From: Notamacropus eugenii
Taxonomy: Eukaryota; Chordata; Mammalia; Diprotodontia; Macropodidae
Assembly: GCF_028372415.1 (NCBI RefSeq)
Contig: NC_092876.1
Location: forward strand, 219,095,528 to 219,159,527
DNA: 64,000 nt
Direction: 5' to 3'
The notes beneath the pieces were generated by a model. It did no database searches, had not been told where the DNA came from, and saw only the letters and a program-made list of their open reading frames with translations. Below are positions 47,061 to 59,149 of the stretch, piece after piece; within the stretch, counting starts at the first letter, position 1, and the number at the start of each line of letters is the position of its first letter. Both the position numbers and the translations under genes were made by a program.

Positions 47061-47470
47061 TACACACATATCATCTTATTAACATGAGCACTCTTTCCAA
47101 CAGTGCAAATGCAAGCCATCACCCATCCTGTGCAGCTTTTATCTACGTCTTACTCTGAGTTCGTCACAGGAAGCCCACCAATATGCTAAGACTTTCCTCA
47201 TTTTTTTCTAACATCATAAGGATGCATAAGGAAGCAAAACGTTTATACATTAGTAAACTTTCCCTCTTGTCTTGGGACCAGCTCATCTTCATCGTTTGCT
47301 CATACATTTCTTTAAGGACATCTTCTATTCTGGTTTTCCATCCTAACTCCTCATTCGCAAAATATTGCCATCTGCTCACTCATTCCATATGTCTTTCCAT
47401 TGCCCTTTGTGATATGATACTCATTTTCAATTCCTTGGCAACTGTGGTGCTCCATAACTGGTAGTTGTAT
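46690..47470 (-). mobile_element. RTE-type LINE relic plus related repeat, with a CA microsatellite
   Basis: 47180-47470 (CATTGCCCTTTGTGATATGA, GGCAACTGTGGTGCTCCATA) matches 38880-39010. 46690-46900 matches 29230-29480. A CA run at 47030-47069 sits between them. No frame is intact. Confidence 0.6.
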
Positions 47471-47554
47471 AGAACTGGATGGGTTTTTGATTCAGAGAAA
47501 AGTTTGAGGTCATTAAATGCTCTGTACAGTTTCCAAAATCCAGGGAAATGCTTT

Positions 47555-47620
47555 GCATAGAGCAGGTATTTAATAAATGCTTATTGAATGAATGGATAAA
47601 TGATGGAATGAAAGACAATG
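47555..47620 (+). mobile_element. L2 LINE terminal fragment
   Basis: It reads CATAGAGCAGGTATTTAATA, then AATGCTTATTGAATGAATGG. Confidence 0.65.
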
Positions 47621-47674
47621 AGAATAGTCAAAAGATGATGGGGAAAAAAGGGAATTGAATTGAACTCTCCATCT

Positions 47675-47676
<2 letters not shown>

Positions 47677-47726
<50 letters not shown>
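47677..47726. repeat. TG microsatellite
   Basis: About 24 TG units. Confidence 0.98.
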
Positions 47727-47727
<1 letters not shown>

Positions 47728-47729
47728 TT

Positions 47730-49225
47730 GTTGTGCAAAGTACTGGACTGAGGTGGAAGAGTATAGAGTGAAATCACTGTCTCCATGTCACATTTTTTCC
47801 TTGAATTTTTAAAGACATGATTGTATTCATTGTTTTCATATATGAGTGGAAAAGGAGGTGGACCAATGAGGTAGCTAGAACAGATGGAATAGTCCAAGTA
47901 CTGTGCTGGGTGGGTCTCACAGCATTTTAAATGACCTAGAAGAAAGCCTCCAGTGCACTGAGTAGATCCTCTATGACAGATCGGTGGTAGAATGGCAACA
48001 AAAGTTGCATAAGGTGAGACAGATAAGGTGTTAGTAAAAGACAGATGAGAGGAGGGGAAAGGTTTTCCCGAAGTGTTGAAGGATCCTGCCGATTAGGTAA
48101 CAGAATGTTCCCATGACAGACTTAAGTGGCATGGACAAAAAGGTCAGAAAGTCCAGGATGACTGATTGACTAGTTAGTCCAATGTGTAAAATAATATTCT
48201 GTGAAGTCTCTCACTTAACTCTCAAGAAGCTCAATCTAACTCACATACAGCTGTGAAGAGAATAACAAGAGACAGATAAACTCAAAGTAAGGAGAAATGG
48301 TATGAAGTGAAGATGTGTATGCTTGTGTGTGTGTGTGTGTGTGTATGCGCATGCAAGTGTGAGCCAAAGAATAACAACAATGAAAAAAACCAGTCATTTA
48401 ATAGATTTCCATAGTGGATTCAATATATTTGTTGGGAAATACTTAACACTAAAACCTATGTGCTCCCAAATTCCCTGCCCCACAGAGAGCCAAAAAAGGA
48501 CAGAATGAGCTGACAGACCTTATGGACCTGGCACGATTTCACAGTCATTGTCACCTTCTGGTTGCTTTCTGTCATATAAGGAATTACATTAAGAAGGGAA
48601 AAAACCCATATCATCCATATACCCATCCCCCAAATATTTTGTTTTATTTGATTTTTGCAGAACATTAAAGCAAACAGACTACTGCCCCCTCACAGTTTGG
48701 GCTTAGGTACTTCTCTTCAGTTTCATGTTGCGTCTATTTCAGGGACCAGGGCAAAGACAGGGAGGAGCGGACATGTGGAGGAGGTTAAATTAAATAACAA
48801 AGATTATTTTTTGTTTTCTTAAAAATAAAATGTGACATGGGAAAGAACTGATTTATCGGCATAGGGAACTCTAGTTTGGGGAATTCCCTTCTGTGCCTAT
48901 TTGTAGTAGGTCCAGCATTTGATGCAATGTCTTATCCAGATAAAAACAGTTCCCAAGGTGGTTAAAAGCAGTTCAGGAATGTAAAACACAGGTAGAAGCT
49001 GGGGATGAGGCAACAGAGAGCAGCATTTTAAGGAAGCTCCCAGGGGGATTTCAGGTATACTTTACCAGTGCTCCAAAAGCTTTTTACATACGTTTTTTGC
49101 CCAAAGGGCCCTCAGGTAGGCTCTAGATCAATCTATGTGGGAACAAAGCTAACCTAAACTGCCCCAGGTCTGCACCGTAACTTTCTTGCTTGCTATGGTC
49201 CCAGCTGGTATTGTAGGAGTGTGGG
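47730..49225. other. Intergenic DNA, nothing recognised except a TG repeat
   Basis: A TG run lies at 48324-48343. No exon or known repeat is otherwise seen. Confidence 0.4.
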
Positions 49226-49229
49226 GGTT

Positions 49230-49430
49230 TAATTCAGGTCTCCTCTGTCACACCAAGATCCTGACTCAGCACCTCCACTAACACAAATGGCAATCTGTCT
49301 ATGGAAAGAAATCTTAGGAAGTTGTCCAACTTGCCCAGGATTTCCTGGCCAGTGAGTGCAAGAAGCAGAAGCTGAAATCTGGATCTTCCAAGGCCAACTT
49401 GGCATTTTATCCATTACCTAGTGTTGCCTC
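49230..49430 (-). repeat. MIR-type SINE relic
   Basis: It contains TTGTCCAACTTGCCCAGGAT, AAGCTGAAATCTGGATCTTC and TTTTATCCATTACCTAGTG, a worn antisense SINE. Confidence 0.5.
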
Positions 49431-49434
49431 TATG

Positions 49435-50740
49435 TGGTTGAGAAGAGATAGATTCTTGTTTTCCTTGAAAGAAAACCAGCACCTTGGGGTCTTTCCTATC
49501 TTTTAAATAAAACCTTCTGCTTCCATTTTCAAGAAGCAGCACAGAAAAACAAATAAAAGATAAAACATTTCATAGGTATGCTATTTTTTTTAAACAAAGA
49601 GTAAGTTCAAGGTTGCTGTTACATGTAATTACAAGAAATGGATGATGAGGCTTTAAATGAGTTAACTGTAGTCCATCATAGCCACTTCAGAGTGTGAAGA
49701 AAATACCACTCAAATGATTTTTTTCCCCTTAATTTGATCTAAATTGCAGCAGAAGTGCTCTGCAAGCAGCTAGTACTTGTGTTAATTAGCTTTTAGTAAA
49801 GAAGGTCACTGGTTTAAAGAGGGCTTTTTTTAGTTTCAATTCTTTCTTCCAATTAGGATTCATTAGACCTTTCCTGTATATGAGCAAATTATATGCATAG
49901 TCACATTCAGAGAATACACAGTATCCATATATCATTCATATAACTGACGTAGTTATGTATAACATTTACCGAGTTTTTCTCTTAAAATCCTCATGCAACA
50001 AGAAATACTGACAATAACTTAGCAAAGGAACACCTATAGTATAAGACATATACAGCAAACTAGTATTAAAATATTTACCTTCTCCTTCAGTTTGTGCCCT
50101 TTAGGTGAACTCAAAGAACCTTGAGACATCACACAGAACTGTTTCATTTAATACCACTGCCTGAACAAACCTGATATTTTAAGTTGCTCTTAGATGGCTT
50201 ACCAAATCATCAATTAAAGATATAGACATAAAGTACAGTAATTATGACTGTTCTGGATCATCTGAATGTCTCAGTTTCTTTACATTCTAGAGAAACAAAA
50301 CTCACTTGATCAAATAAAAAGAATCACTTTTTAATATCTGATATGAATCCTAACAGCTATATCCCTACTGCTTTAGCACCTAGGAATGAGAAGGGAGACA
50401 TATGGTCCCCTGTGCAACATGCCGCCCACCCAATCCATGTCACAAATAATATTTTAACATTAAATTCCTGGCAAAAGCTTAAGAAAATGTTTGTATGTCA
50501 TACTGTGGTTCAACAGTAATATCTTTTATTTGCATTTTTCAATTCATCCAGGAGAATACTGTGAACTCATTGTAAATAATACTGATATGAAGTGGGTTTA
50601 ATCCAAAGCAGAGTGGTAACAAAACCTCTCTAGTTATTTAAGTGAAATCTTATGCCAGAGGGTTCGAAGTTTAAGTGGAAAGAGTATCCACACTGCTGAC
50701 CTGAGATTGAGAATGTCAAATTCATCTTCTTTTACTGAAT
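49435..50740. other. AT-rich, apparently low-copy DNA
   Basis: No known repeat is seen. The absence of repeats together with AT-rich homeodomain-like words (for example GTGTTAATTAGCTTTTAG near 49770) makes it a place to look for conserved non-coding sequence, but that is only a suggestion. Confidence 0.3.
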
Positions 50741-50744
50741 GTTT

Positions 50745-51510
50745 TATTTTTTCCCCAATTACATGTAAAACCAATTTCAACATTCTTTTATTTTCAAATT
50801 TTGAGTTCCAATTTTCCTCCCTCCCTTTTCCCCCCATTGAAAATGCACGCATTTTGACATAGGTTATACACATGTAGTCATGCAAAACACATTTCCATAT
50901 GAATTATTCTGTGAAAAAAAACCCCAGAAATCCCTCCCCCAAGAAAAATTAAGAAAAAATATCTTTGATCTGCATTTAAGCTCTACCAGTTCTGTCTCTG
51001 GAAATGGACAGCACCTTTCATTAGAAGTCCTACAGAATATCTGGGATAGCTAAGTTATTCATAGTAGATCATCATACAATATTGCTGTTACTGTGTACAA
51101 TGTTCTCCTGGATCTGCTCATTTCACCTTGCATCAGTTCATATGAGTTTTTCACGTTTTTTTGAGAGCATCCTGTTCATCATTTGTTAAAGCACAATAAT
51201 AGTCCATCACAATCATACACAATTTGTTCAGTCATTCCCCAATTGATGGACCTTCCCTCAGTTTCCAATTCTTTGTACCACTAAAAGAGCTGATATAAAT
51301 ATTTTTGTACACATCTTTTTCCTTTTTGCTTTTTTACCTCTTTAGATATAGACCAAGTAGTGGTATTGCTTGATCAAATGGTTGTATAGCCCTTTGGACA
51401 TAGTTCTGGATTGCTCTCCAGAATGGCTGAATCAGTATATAATTTCACCAATAGTACATTAGTTTTTTATCAGATTCACCTTCTCTCATGAAAAGAGGTT
51501 TTCAACCTGC
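50745..51510 (-). mobile_element. L1 3' end, antisense, the longest terminal copy here
   Basis: Reverse-complemented it reads TTCAGCCATTCTGGAGAGCA, then GGACTATTATTGTGCTTTAA, then GAACTGATGCAAGGTGAAAT, then TTACATGTAATTGGGG at the terminus. This is the usual order of the last part of ORF2 and the 3' UTR. No frame is intact. Confidence 0.9.
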
Positions 51511-51514
51511 TTTA

Positions 51515-52344
51515 TCTGGCATTTTTAGCTATGTGAGACAGGCCATAAAAACTAAATACTGTTACCTCTGTAACATTATTAAAGCTTAGTTTCAGAATGT
51601 GTAGACTGACTCTTTAAATCATCTACTACTTTCATAATTCTCTAAAGTCTTAATTTTTGGTTAATCCAGTCCAAGTATGGGAATTCTGTCCACTAAAGTC
51701 CTAGAGAGTTGCCAGAGGCCCATTTAAGTTATGTAGATGATTGACCAAGGTTCATCAGAAGCTAAATTCAAACACAGATCTTCCTGAAGCAAACCTATTA
51801 TTCTATCCATTACTCTATAGAGTTGTACAGTTGAGACTGAGGAAGGTCAAAATTCTAACAAGATACTTTAGTAGCTAATGTATCCATAGTTTCTTACTAA
51901 GTTTGTTCCATAGATTTTTCCATGCTGTATTTGATAACTCACAAAACGACAAAGTTTATTTCAGATAAGACTTAAATGTGGATATGTCCACACAGTGAAA
52001 ATGTATGCATCTATAAAAAGCATAGAATTGCAGTATCTTGTTTATTTCATAAATTTGCTCATTTCAGAAATTCTGGCAGCGGGAAGGATTGCATTAACTG
52101 TCCATATGCCTAGGCACTTAGAAATGTAGCTCCCTATATCTAATTGCAGAGCATTGGGAAATTGGTGAATTCATCTTCCTACAAAAAAGTGTTTAGCTAA
52201 TGACATATTTAATCAGTGGTGTCATTATATGTGACAGTTCTATTTCAATATCCCTTGACTGGAAGACTAATTCATTAGCAGTTTTTACCCAGACCACTTA
52301 GAAATACAGAATTTTAATTTCACATGACATTTTGTTAAATGATC
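51515..52344. other. DNA downstream of PLA2R1, one SINE relic
   Basis: An antisense MIR-type relic lies at about 51690-51840 (GACCAAGGTTCATCAGAAGC, TTCTATCCATTACTCTAT). Nothing else is recognised. Confidence 0.4.
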
Positions 52345-53452
52345 TTTATTTACCATCTGGTTAGCTTAAGCCAATTATCCTTATAAGTTACAAATAGGTA
52401 ATGGTCACCTATCCTTATATTTTGAAGATGAAGGCTCATTGTGGTGTAGTGGAAAGATTTGAAGTCAGGGAAATTTTTAATTCAGCTTAGTAGAAACGCA
52501 ATCTTATAGTCTCAGGTCACATTGTACCTCTTTAAAAAGATTGACTTGTAAAAAAAACAGTCTGATTGATGAGCAGTATTGGGCTCTGGGCTTTGGAGCC
52601 TACATTTAGTCTTGGAAAGGATCTTAGTGCTCATCCAGTCCAACCCCCTAATAAGGCCCAGAGACCTAAAGTGAATTGCCCACAGCTACACAGGTAGTAA
52701 GTGGCTAAGCCGGGATTCAGACTCAGGTCTTCTGACTTCCAAATTAATCTGTGTTTCCACCGCACCACACTGTTCTCTCACGTGTTATTCTATTTGAAGC
52801 TCCCTTTTCCACTTTCTAGAAAATGCTAGAGCTAGTCATAAATAAATAAATAAATATCGCCAGCAATTTGGCTATGCAAATCCACTGACCTTTCTAAACT
52901 AAGAGGTGTTTTCTTCTTCCTCCTAATGAATTTGTGTAGTTTGGGGTGGGGTGGAGGTGGACAAAAGCACGTGTCATGAGCTGATTTAAAAATCTCAAAT
53001 CCAAAGACTGTATCTCAAAGAAAATAAATGTATCAAATTACGAATAACATTACTCTGTTAGCCTGGCAGTGAACATTTATGAATTTTGAAAACTGGGGAT
53101 TTTAAGCCCTTCTCAAATGATGGATTTCTCTACCTAGTGATCATTCTATTAATTATTTCTAACCTTTCTGAACAACAATTATTATTTAATCTTAAACCCC
53201 TTGCCCTCTTATATCCTTTTCTTTAAAAAAGGAAAAAATGCATTTTGGCAGAAGAGCTAAAATAAAACCAGGCTGGTTATAATTCAAATAGTTATTACTC
53301 AGGGGTTGATTAGTTGTTTTTTTTTTTTTAAACAAAATTTGTATTCCTGTGACATCAAGGTTATAAAATAGAATATAGTGTAGAGCTTCTTAATATCCAT
53401 TCCTTTTAAAGCTCAGTACAGTCACCATGATCTGATGGTTTCAACATTCTTA
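52345..53452 (-). other. PLA2R1: Probable PLA2R1 3' untranslated region
   Basis: This is the sequence downstream of the PLA2R1 stop. A minus-strand ATTAAA lies at 53185-53190, about 265 nt after the stop, and the first canonical AATAAA is at 52345-52350, about 1.1 kb after it. I cannot tell from sequence which is used. The longer choice would include a THER1/MIR-type SINE at 52610-52780 and an AAAT microsatellite at 52841-52857. Confidence 0.4.
52610..52780 (-). repeat. THER1/MIR SINE
   Basis: It contains CTCATCCAGTCCAACCCCCT, GGCCCAGAGACCTAAAGTGA, CACAGGTAGTAAGTGGCTAA and GACTCAGGTCTTCTGACTTC. Confidence 0.85.
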
Positions 53453-53664
53453 CTAGTCATTTCTCTCCAGATCTGAAATGAGGATGCTTTCATCTACAGG
53501 TAACCTTCTCAAATTTGTTGATGTGTAAGGAACACTGCCCCAAGTGATGAATCTTCTGAAGAAACCACCATTCTGCTTGGAGAGGCAGTAGAAGAATGTG
53601 GAAATGCCCAAGATAGCAAATAGCATCACTGCTATGGTAAGGGGGATAAGGCTGTGGTTGGGGG
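53453..53664 (-). CDS. PLA2R1: PLA2R1 last coding exon: transmembrane helix and cytoplasmic tail
   Basis: The acceptor is CATCTTCTTTTAG before 53664 and the stop TAG lies at 53453-53455. The 212-nt exon encodes the linker APNHS, a hydrophobic helix from LIPLTIAV to STFFYCL, then SKQNGGFFRRF and a tail of about 35 residues ending DESILISDLERND. The NGGFFRR and ILISDLE blocks match the PLA2R1 family. Between them this copy has WGSVPYTSTN, where the human protein has an NPYY-containing segment. Confidence 0.95.
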
Positions 53665-56600
53665 CTAAAAGAAGATGGGAAGAAAGGATACTTTTAGGAA
53701 CACTGAAAGATAAATATATACTATAAAACTGGTATGAAGCTTTTAGCAAACTCTAATTTCTTATTTTTACTATCTGATTAATATTATATACTGTATATAT
53801 ATATTCTTTGATTATCTTCCATAAAACTAAAAATATTTAATGGTGTTACTTACCTTCTCCAGGTTTCATGTTATTAATATCTGAAATCAAATACAGAGAG
53901 GTGAAAGTTATTCTTAAGTAATTCAAGTTTTACTGGATTATACATATTTCCTCCCCTTTTTTTCTGCCTGGGAAAAGGTGAAAGTAGGAGGGAAAGAAAA
54001 TAAGATTTTTTTTGGTTAATTAAAATTTTTTAAAAAATCAAGTAATTTAAAATAATGATACATTACTGCTATCTCAAAAATATCGTGACATTTTTTCAAA
54101 TAAAGGGGAATGGTTCTACATATACAAGAATATATATATATGTATGTATGTAGGCATGTTTATGCAAACACACACATATAGCATAGCACTTTATTTTTTG
54201 CAAAAAAACTGCAAACTATGGGTGTGCCCATCATTGGGGAATGCTGAACAAATTGTGATATATAAGTGTGACTACTGAGCTATAAGAAAAAAAGGACAGA
54301 GACTGATGCAGAATGAAGTGAGCAGAACCAGAAGAACCATGTCTACTACAGTATCAACATTATAAAAATGAATAGTTTTGTTATAAATTGATGAAATATG
54401 AAATGAGCAGGAGGGGAGAACAACCTATACAATAACAAAAAGCATTGCAAAGGCAAACACCTTTGAAAATTGTAAGAACTCTGATGAACACAATAACCAC
54501 TCCTAATTCCAGTGGACCAGTGAGGAGTTTACTATCCACTTCCTAACAGAGAAGTGCTGAATTCAGGATGCATAATAACATGCATATTTTTGAACACAGC
54601 CAATGAGTGAATTTGTTTTATTTGCCTATGCACATTTGTTATAAGGAATTTAATTCTCTTCCTCCCTGCCCCCCCCAGTGAGGTAGAGATGGTAGGAAAA
54701 GAAAATAGATTTCTATTAATTAAAAAGATAAAATTTTAAAATGTTGCTTACGCTTTATCTTGTAAATCTGAAATCCCAAACATGAAAATTCAGTTCTTGA
54801 AGATTACCTGATAATCCTCTAAATCTACTGCCTCTACCACAACAGAGGGATGGTCTGTCATGCCCCTCTCTTCAGTATGTAAGAATTCTCAGTGAGGAGA
54901 GGAAGGCATTTAGTGAATAGGATTTCTCCCATCAGTTAAAATGGTTTCTTACTTCTTTGGTAGGGAATAAGCAACTATTTACAAGGTCAGTCAGTACATT
55001 GACTGTCCCTGTAGTGCTTGGATTTTAAAACCCTACAGACTCAAGAGAATGAAGTAAAGGGGGAGTGGAGCTAAGTAATCAGTACGTAAACAAGCACTGA
55101 TTAAGCACCTACTGTGTGACAGGTACTGTGTTAAGTGCTGGGAAGATAAGTAACATCAGACACGGTCTCTAATCTCAAGGAGCTCGCAGCCTAATAAGGG
55201 ATATAATGAGCAAACAGCTGTAAACGAACATGACATATGCAGGACGAAAGGAAGACAAACAGAGGAAAGGCACAAGAATCAACCTTGGACTTCATGGTTA
55301 TAGGTACACCTACCTGTCTCCATCTTACATATAAATCCATTTTTCTCTCCACAAGGAAATAGCTGCCACACACCATCAGTGGTCCTCAGTGTGAAACAAA
55401 GATCAGCCTTAAGAAGACTGAGTTCTGGCTCTCTTATGCCCCAATTTGAATGTTCAGTAGGACTACCATCAAACCATGTGATGGTGTTACCTATGGGAAA
55501 ATACTGAATAATTAACTAATATTCTATGAACATTAAGCAAAATAAATTATGTTAGTCTTTAGCAAGCTGAATTTGGAATGGAAAATATTAAGTTGCATTT
55601 GGTTTTAATGGATCACTCCCTTGATTTTACAAAGTATTGTAACAACATTAAATTGTACATATGAAGTGGCCACCCCTATAGTATAACAGAAAAGTGTTTT
55701 AAGTGGAGTCACAGAGTCTGGAAGAAGTCACACAGGTCGGATATAAACATAACTTCAAAATGTCCTCGTGCTCAAAAGTAATACTATGAACTTGTCTAAA
55801 TGTTCGTATTCTGATTGGGTCAATGCAAAGGGTCAAAGCTCATGGAGAAGAGTTAGAAAAGCCTATCTTTAAGGAAAGAGAGTGGCCCAGATAAAAGTTT
55901 CTAGTTCCCAGTAGCCATTATCTTTAGACTAATGGTGGTGTGTTACCATTTAACCTCTTTTCTTTTCTCTTCCAGTCACTTACTGTTATTATCAAATTGA
56001 GCATTCAACCAGACCATTGGGATGGAAGAACTAAAAGCATAGAGTTCTTTTAGAAGATATGCATTTTCAGCCTCATCCTTAATTGTTAAAAGATTAGCTC
56101 CTGTAGAGGAAACACAAACATCCAAACAGCAATCAGTCATGTTCATACACAAGGGCATTTCCCATCCATATGATTGTCTATATATCCAGTGTTTAACACA
56201 GTCCTGGCACACAGTTGGTGCTTAATATATTAGCCAAATACCTGTCCCAGGCACAGAATAGTGTTATTTTTCTCCTGTTCCTTAATTTAGTGCTCCTGAA
56301 AAATCATGCTGTTGAACAATTTGGAGTTGAAAAACAAATTTTTTGAATTCAAACTATATCATCTATTTAAAGGTACAAAATGTAATACTGTACCTTTCAA
56401 AAGCTTTGAATATTGATTTTAGGTAACTTTAAAGATTATAGTTTGAATACATAAAAAGGGAAAGTTTGACCTCTAAAACTGCAATTCATTTTAGATTTAA
56501 AAATTCCATGCTGAATGATTTTCATGAGTTATTCCCCAAATGACAAATGAATTACATTTTAAAATTATATCTTTAATGGACTATAGCTTGTCAATTGGCT

Positions 56601-59085
56601 TTTGCTGCCTGTAGACACAGTTTCAAAATAAACCAAGGACATTATATTGTTCACTGAGATGCTACAAAAAACAGAGAAAGCTTATTATCATCAAGTAATT
56701 ACCTTCCTTTTTACAAAACTCCTGTGCAGCAGCAAAACTTGTACTGTTTATGACTGTTGAAAAACTGTAGCAATTATTTTCAAATTTTATCCAGGGAATA
56801 GATGTTTCTTTGCATAACTTTGGATATTCTAATTGTTTTGTTTCTGTGAACAAGAAAACAAGTAAGATTTTGGGGGTAGTGATTTAATATATTTATTGAT
56901 TTAAAAATATGTAAATGACCGAAATCTAGTGAAATTTTCATAGTAATTACATGCAAAAGATATCTTTCAGTGCAGGTAATTATAAAACTATAGCTAGTTT
57001 ATATAGCCTTTTCAACAGAAGTAACAACCTATACGTAAAAAGAATGTGGTTCCATTAATGTATACTCATGTGGACATAGTCCCGCTGATCTTTGGGAGAT
57101 GACTCTTTTTCAAATGTCCTGTTGACAGGAGAAGCTCTATAGGTTGGCATATTGTGTTAGGTACTGGCACTTTACTAATGTTGCTTGGTATATCAAAGGT
57201 GCTATCAACAGTGTGGAAAACTATTGATCCCAAAATTCTACCTTGCTGCCCATAAGCCTATAATGGGTACAATGTAATCAAATATCTTTTATATAAAGGA
57301 GAAAACCAACAATGATAGAATGTATTGATCAGTGTCAAAGTGTCAAATCAGACCCACTATCTGTTTTTGTATACCAGTTATCTGATTGATTTTTGCATTT
57401 TTAACATAATTTTTATATAATTTTTTAATAAAACTTTATTTACAATGTAAAAGTCATTCTTATCTCATGAGACCATATAAAAACAGGGAGCAAATTACAT
57501 TTGGCCCATGAGTTGTAGTTTGCCAACCTCTGGACAAGACTAAACTATGATGTGTACATTTTTAGGAATTTGTTATACAAACCACTGATTCTCTGGAAAG
57601 ATTTTAAAGAAATCTGGAAAGTAATTTAAAAAATTTTACATTTTATTTTTAATGTATGAAATAAAACAAGCATTTCTGTAACAGTACAATAAACAAGATG
57701 ATTGCATATGAAACTGCAAACCTACTATACACAACTTACTATTCCTTTAAAATTATATAACAAAATTATCATGTAAATTTCTTTTTTTCTTCCCTTCCCC
57801 CCTCCCCTGCCCTAGAGACTTTTTAAAAATTTTAAATTACTTCTTATCTTGAATTATTCCACTATAAAGCTGCAACAATTTGTCTGCTGCAGGACACCAT
57901 AAATAACACATAATTTGATGGAAGTGTCTTTTATGAGAGGAGAGAGATCTTTCATGAATTTAAAAATATTTTATTTATTTAGGAAATCTTTAGTGTGCCA
58001 TAGCAATTGAATCAATATGCATGTGTAACTGATGGCTCAACATTTTTAAGCTTGTGACTCATATGCACCATTCTCCATCTTGGAAACAGTTCCCCTAATA
58101 ATATCTCTTTCTCTTTGCGTTCATCTTTCTCACTTAGAATTCCTTCTAAGACAATATCCAAATATACATGAGATGCGTGTGCGCACACACACACACACAC
58201 ACGCACCAATCAAAAAAATCTCACTATTTGGACTTGATCTTAAAGTATTCCCTGGAAGCAAATTATTTTGCTTATTTGAAATAAATTCTTTGAAGCCCTA
58301 CTCTAAATGTCTCCTCATGGCATGAAAATAATCTTCAATTCTTGATGGCTCCGGCTGTCCTGTGCAATTGCTGGCATGTCCTGCTACAGAAAGGTTTCAA
58401 ACACGAGTCTAATGATGGCTGGTGAATCTGTTGTCCAAGACCCATCCTAGCTAAGACTGAAAAGGAGCTCTCCCAGGTTGGTTATAGAATAACAAATGTC
58501 TTAGCCATGTCAACTCTTGAACCATCTATTAATTATAGAGAGTTTTGTTTTATGTCAGTGAAACTTCTATAAATCTAGTTTACTAGATGCTATCTAATTT
58601 TCTTTCATATGAGACAAACTTCATCAAAAATTAGCAGGCACAGGGATAATCATAAACCCACAATCCTGTTTGCTAAGTGATATGATTTGGAAGTTACTGA
58701 AGAGAATGAGAAATACTCATTTTCTGAGACATTAGGAATTTCTTTCTTCTAAATAAAGCAATATCTTCCATCTACTACCATCTTCTCCTTATTTAAAATT
58801 CAAATACCATTGGAAGAAAAGGGACACCTAAGGCTGTCATCAGCTACTAAGAACTTATGTGTAAGTTAGTTTACAAACTTGCTGGAGTTTGGATGGATGG
58901 GGAAGAGGAAGGAGAAGAGGGAACATGAGCATTATCTTGGGACTATAGGATCACAAACTTCTAGTTGACGAGGATCATTTTAAAAATGGGAAACTGATGC
59001 TGAGAGAAGTGCATCTACTTAAAAACGGACCCATTCAAGAAATCCATCCATCCATCCATCCATCCATCCATCCATCCATCCATCC

Positions 59086-59149
<64 letters not shown>

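Noticed and set aside
47628..47897. ORF with a long Thr-His repeat
   Set aside because: An artefact of the TG microsatellite.
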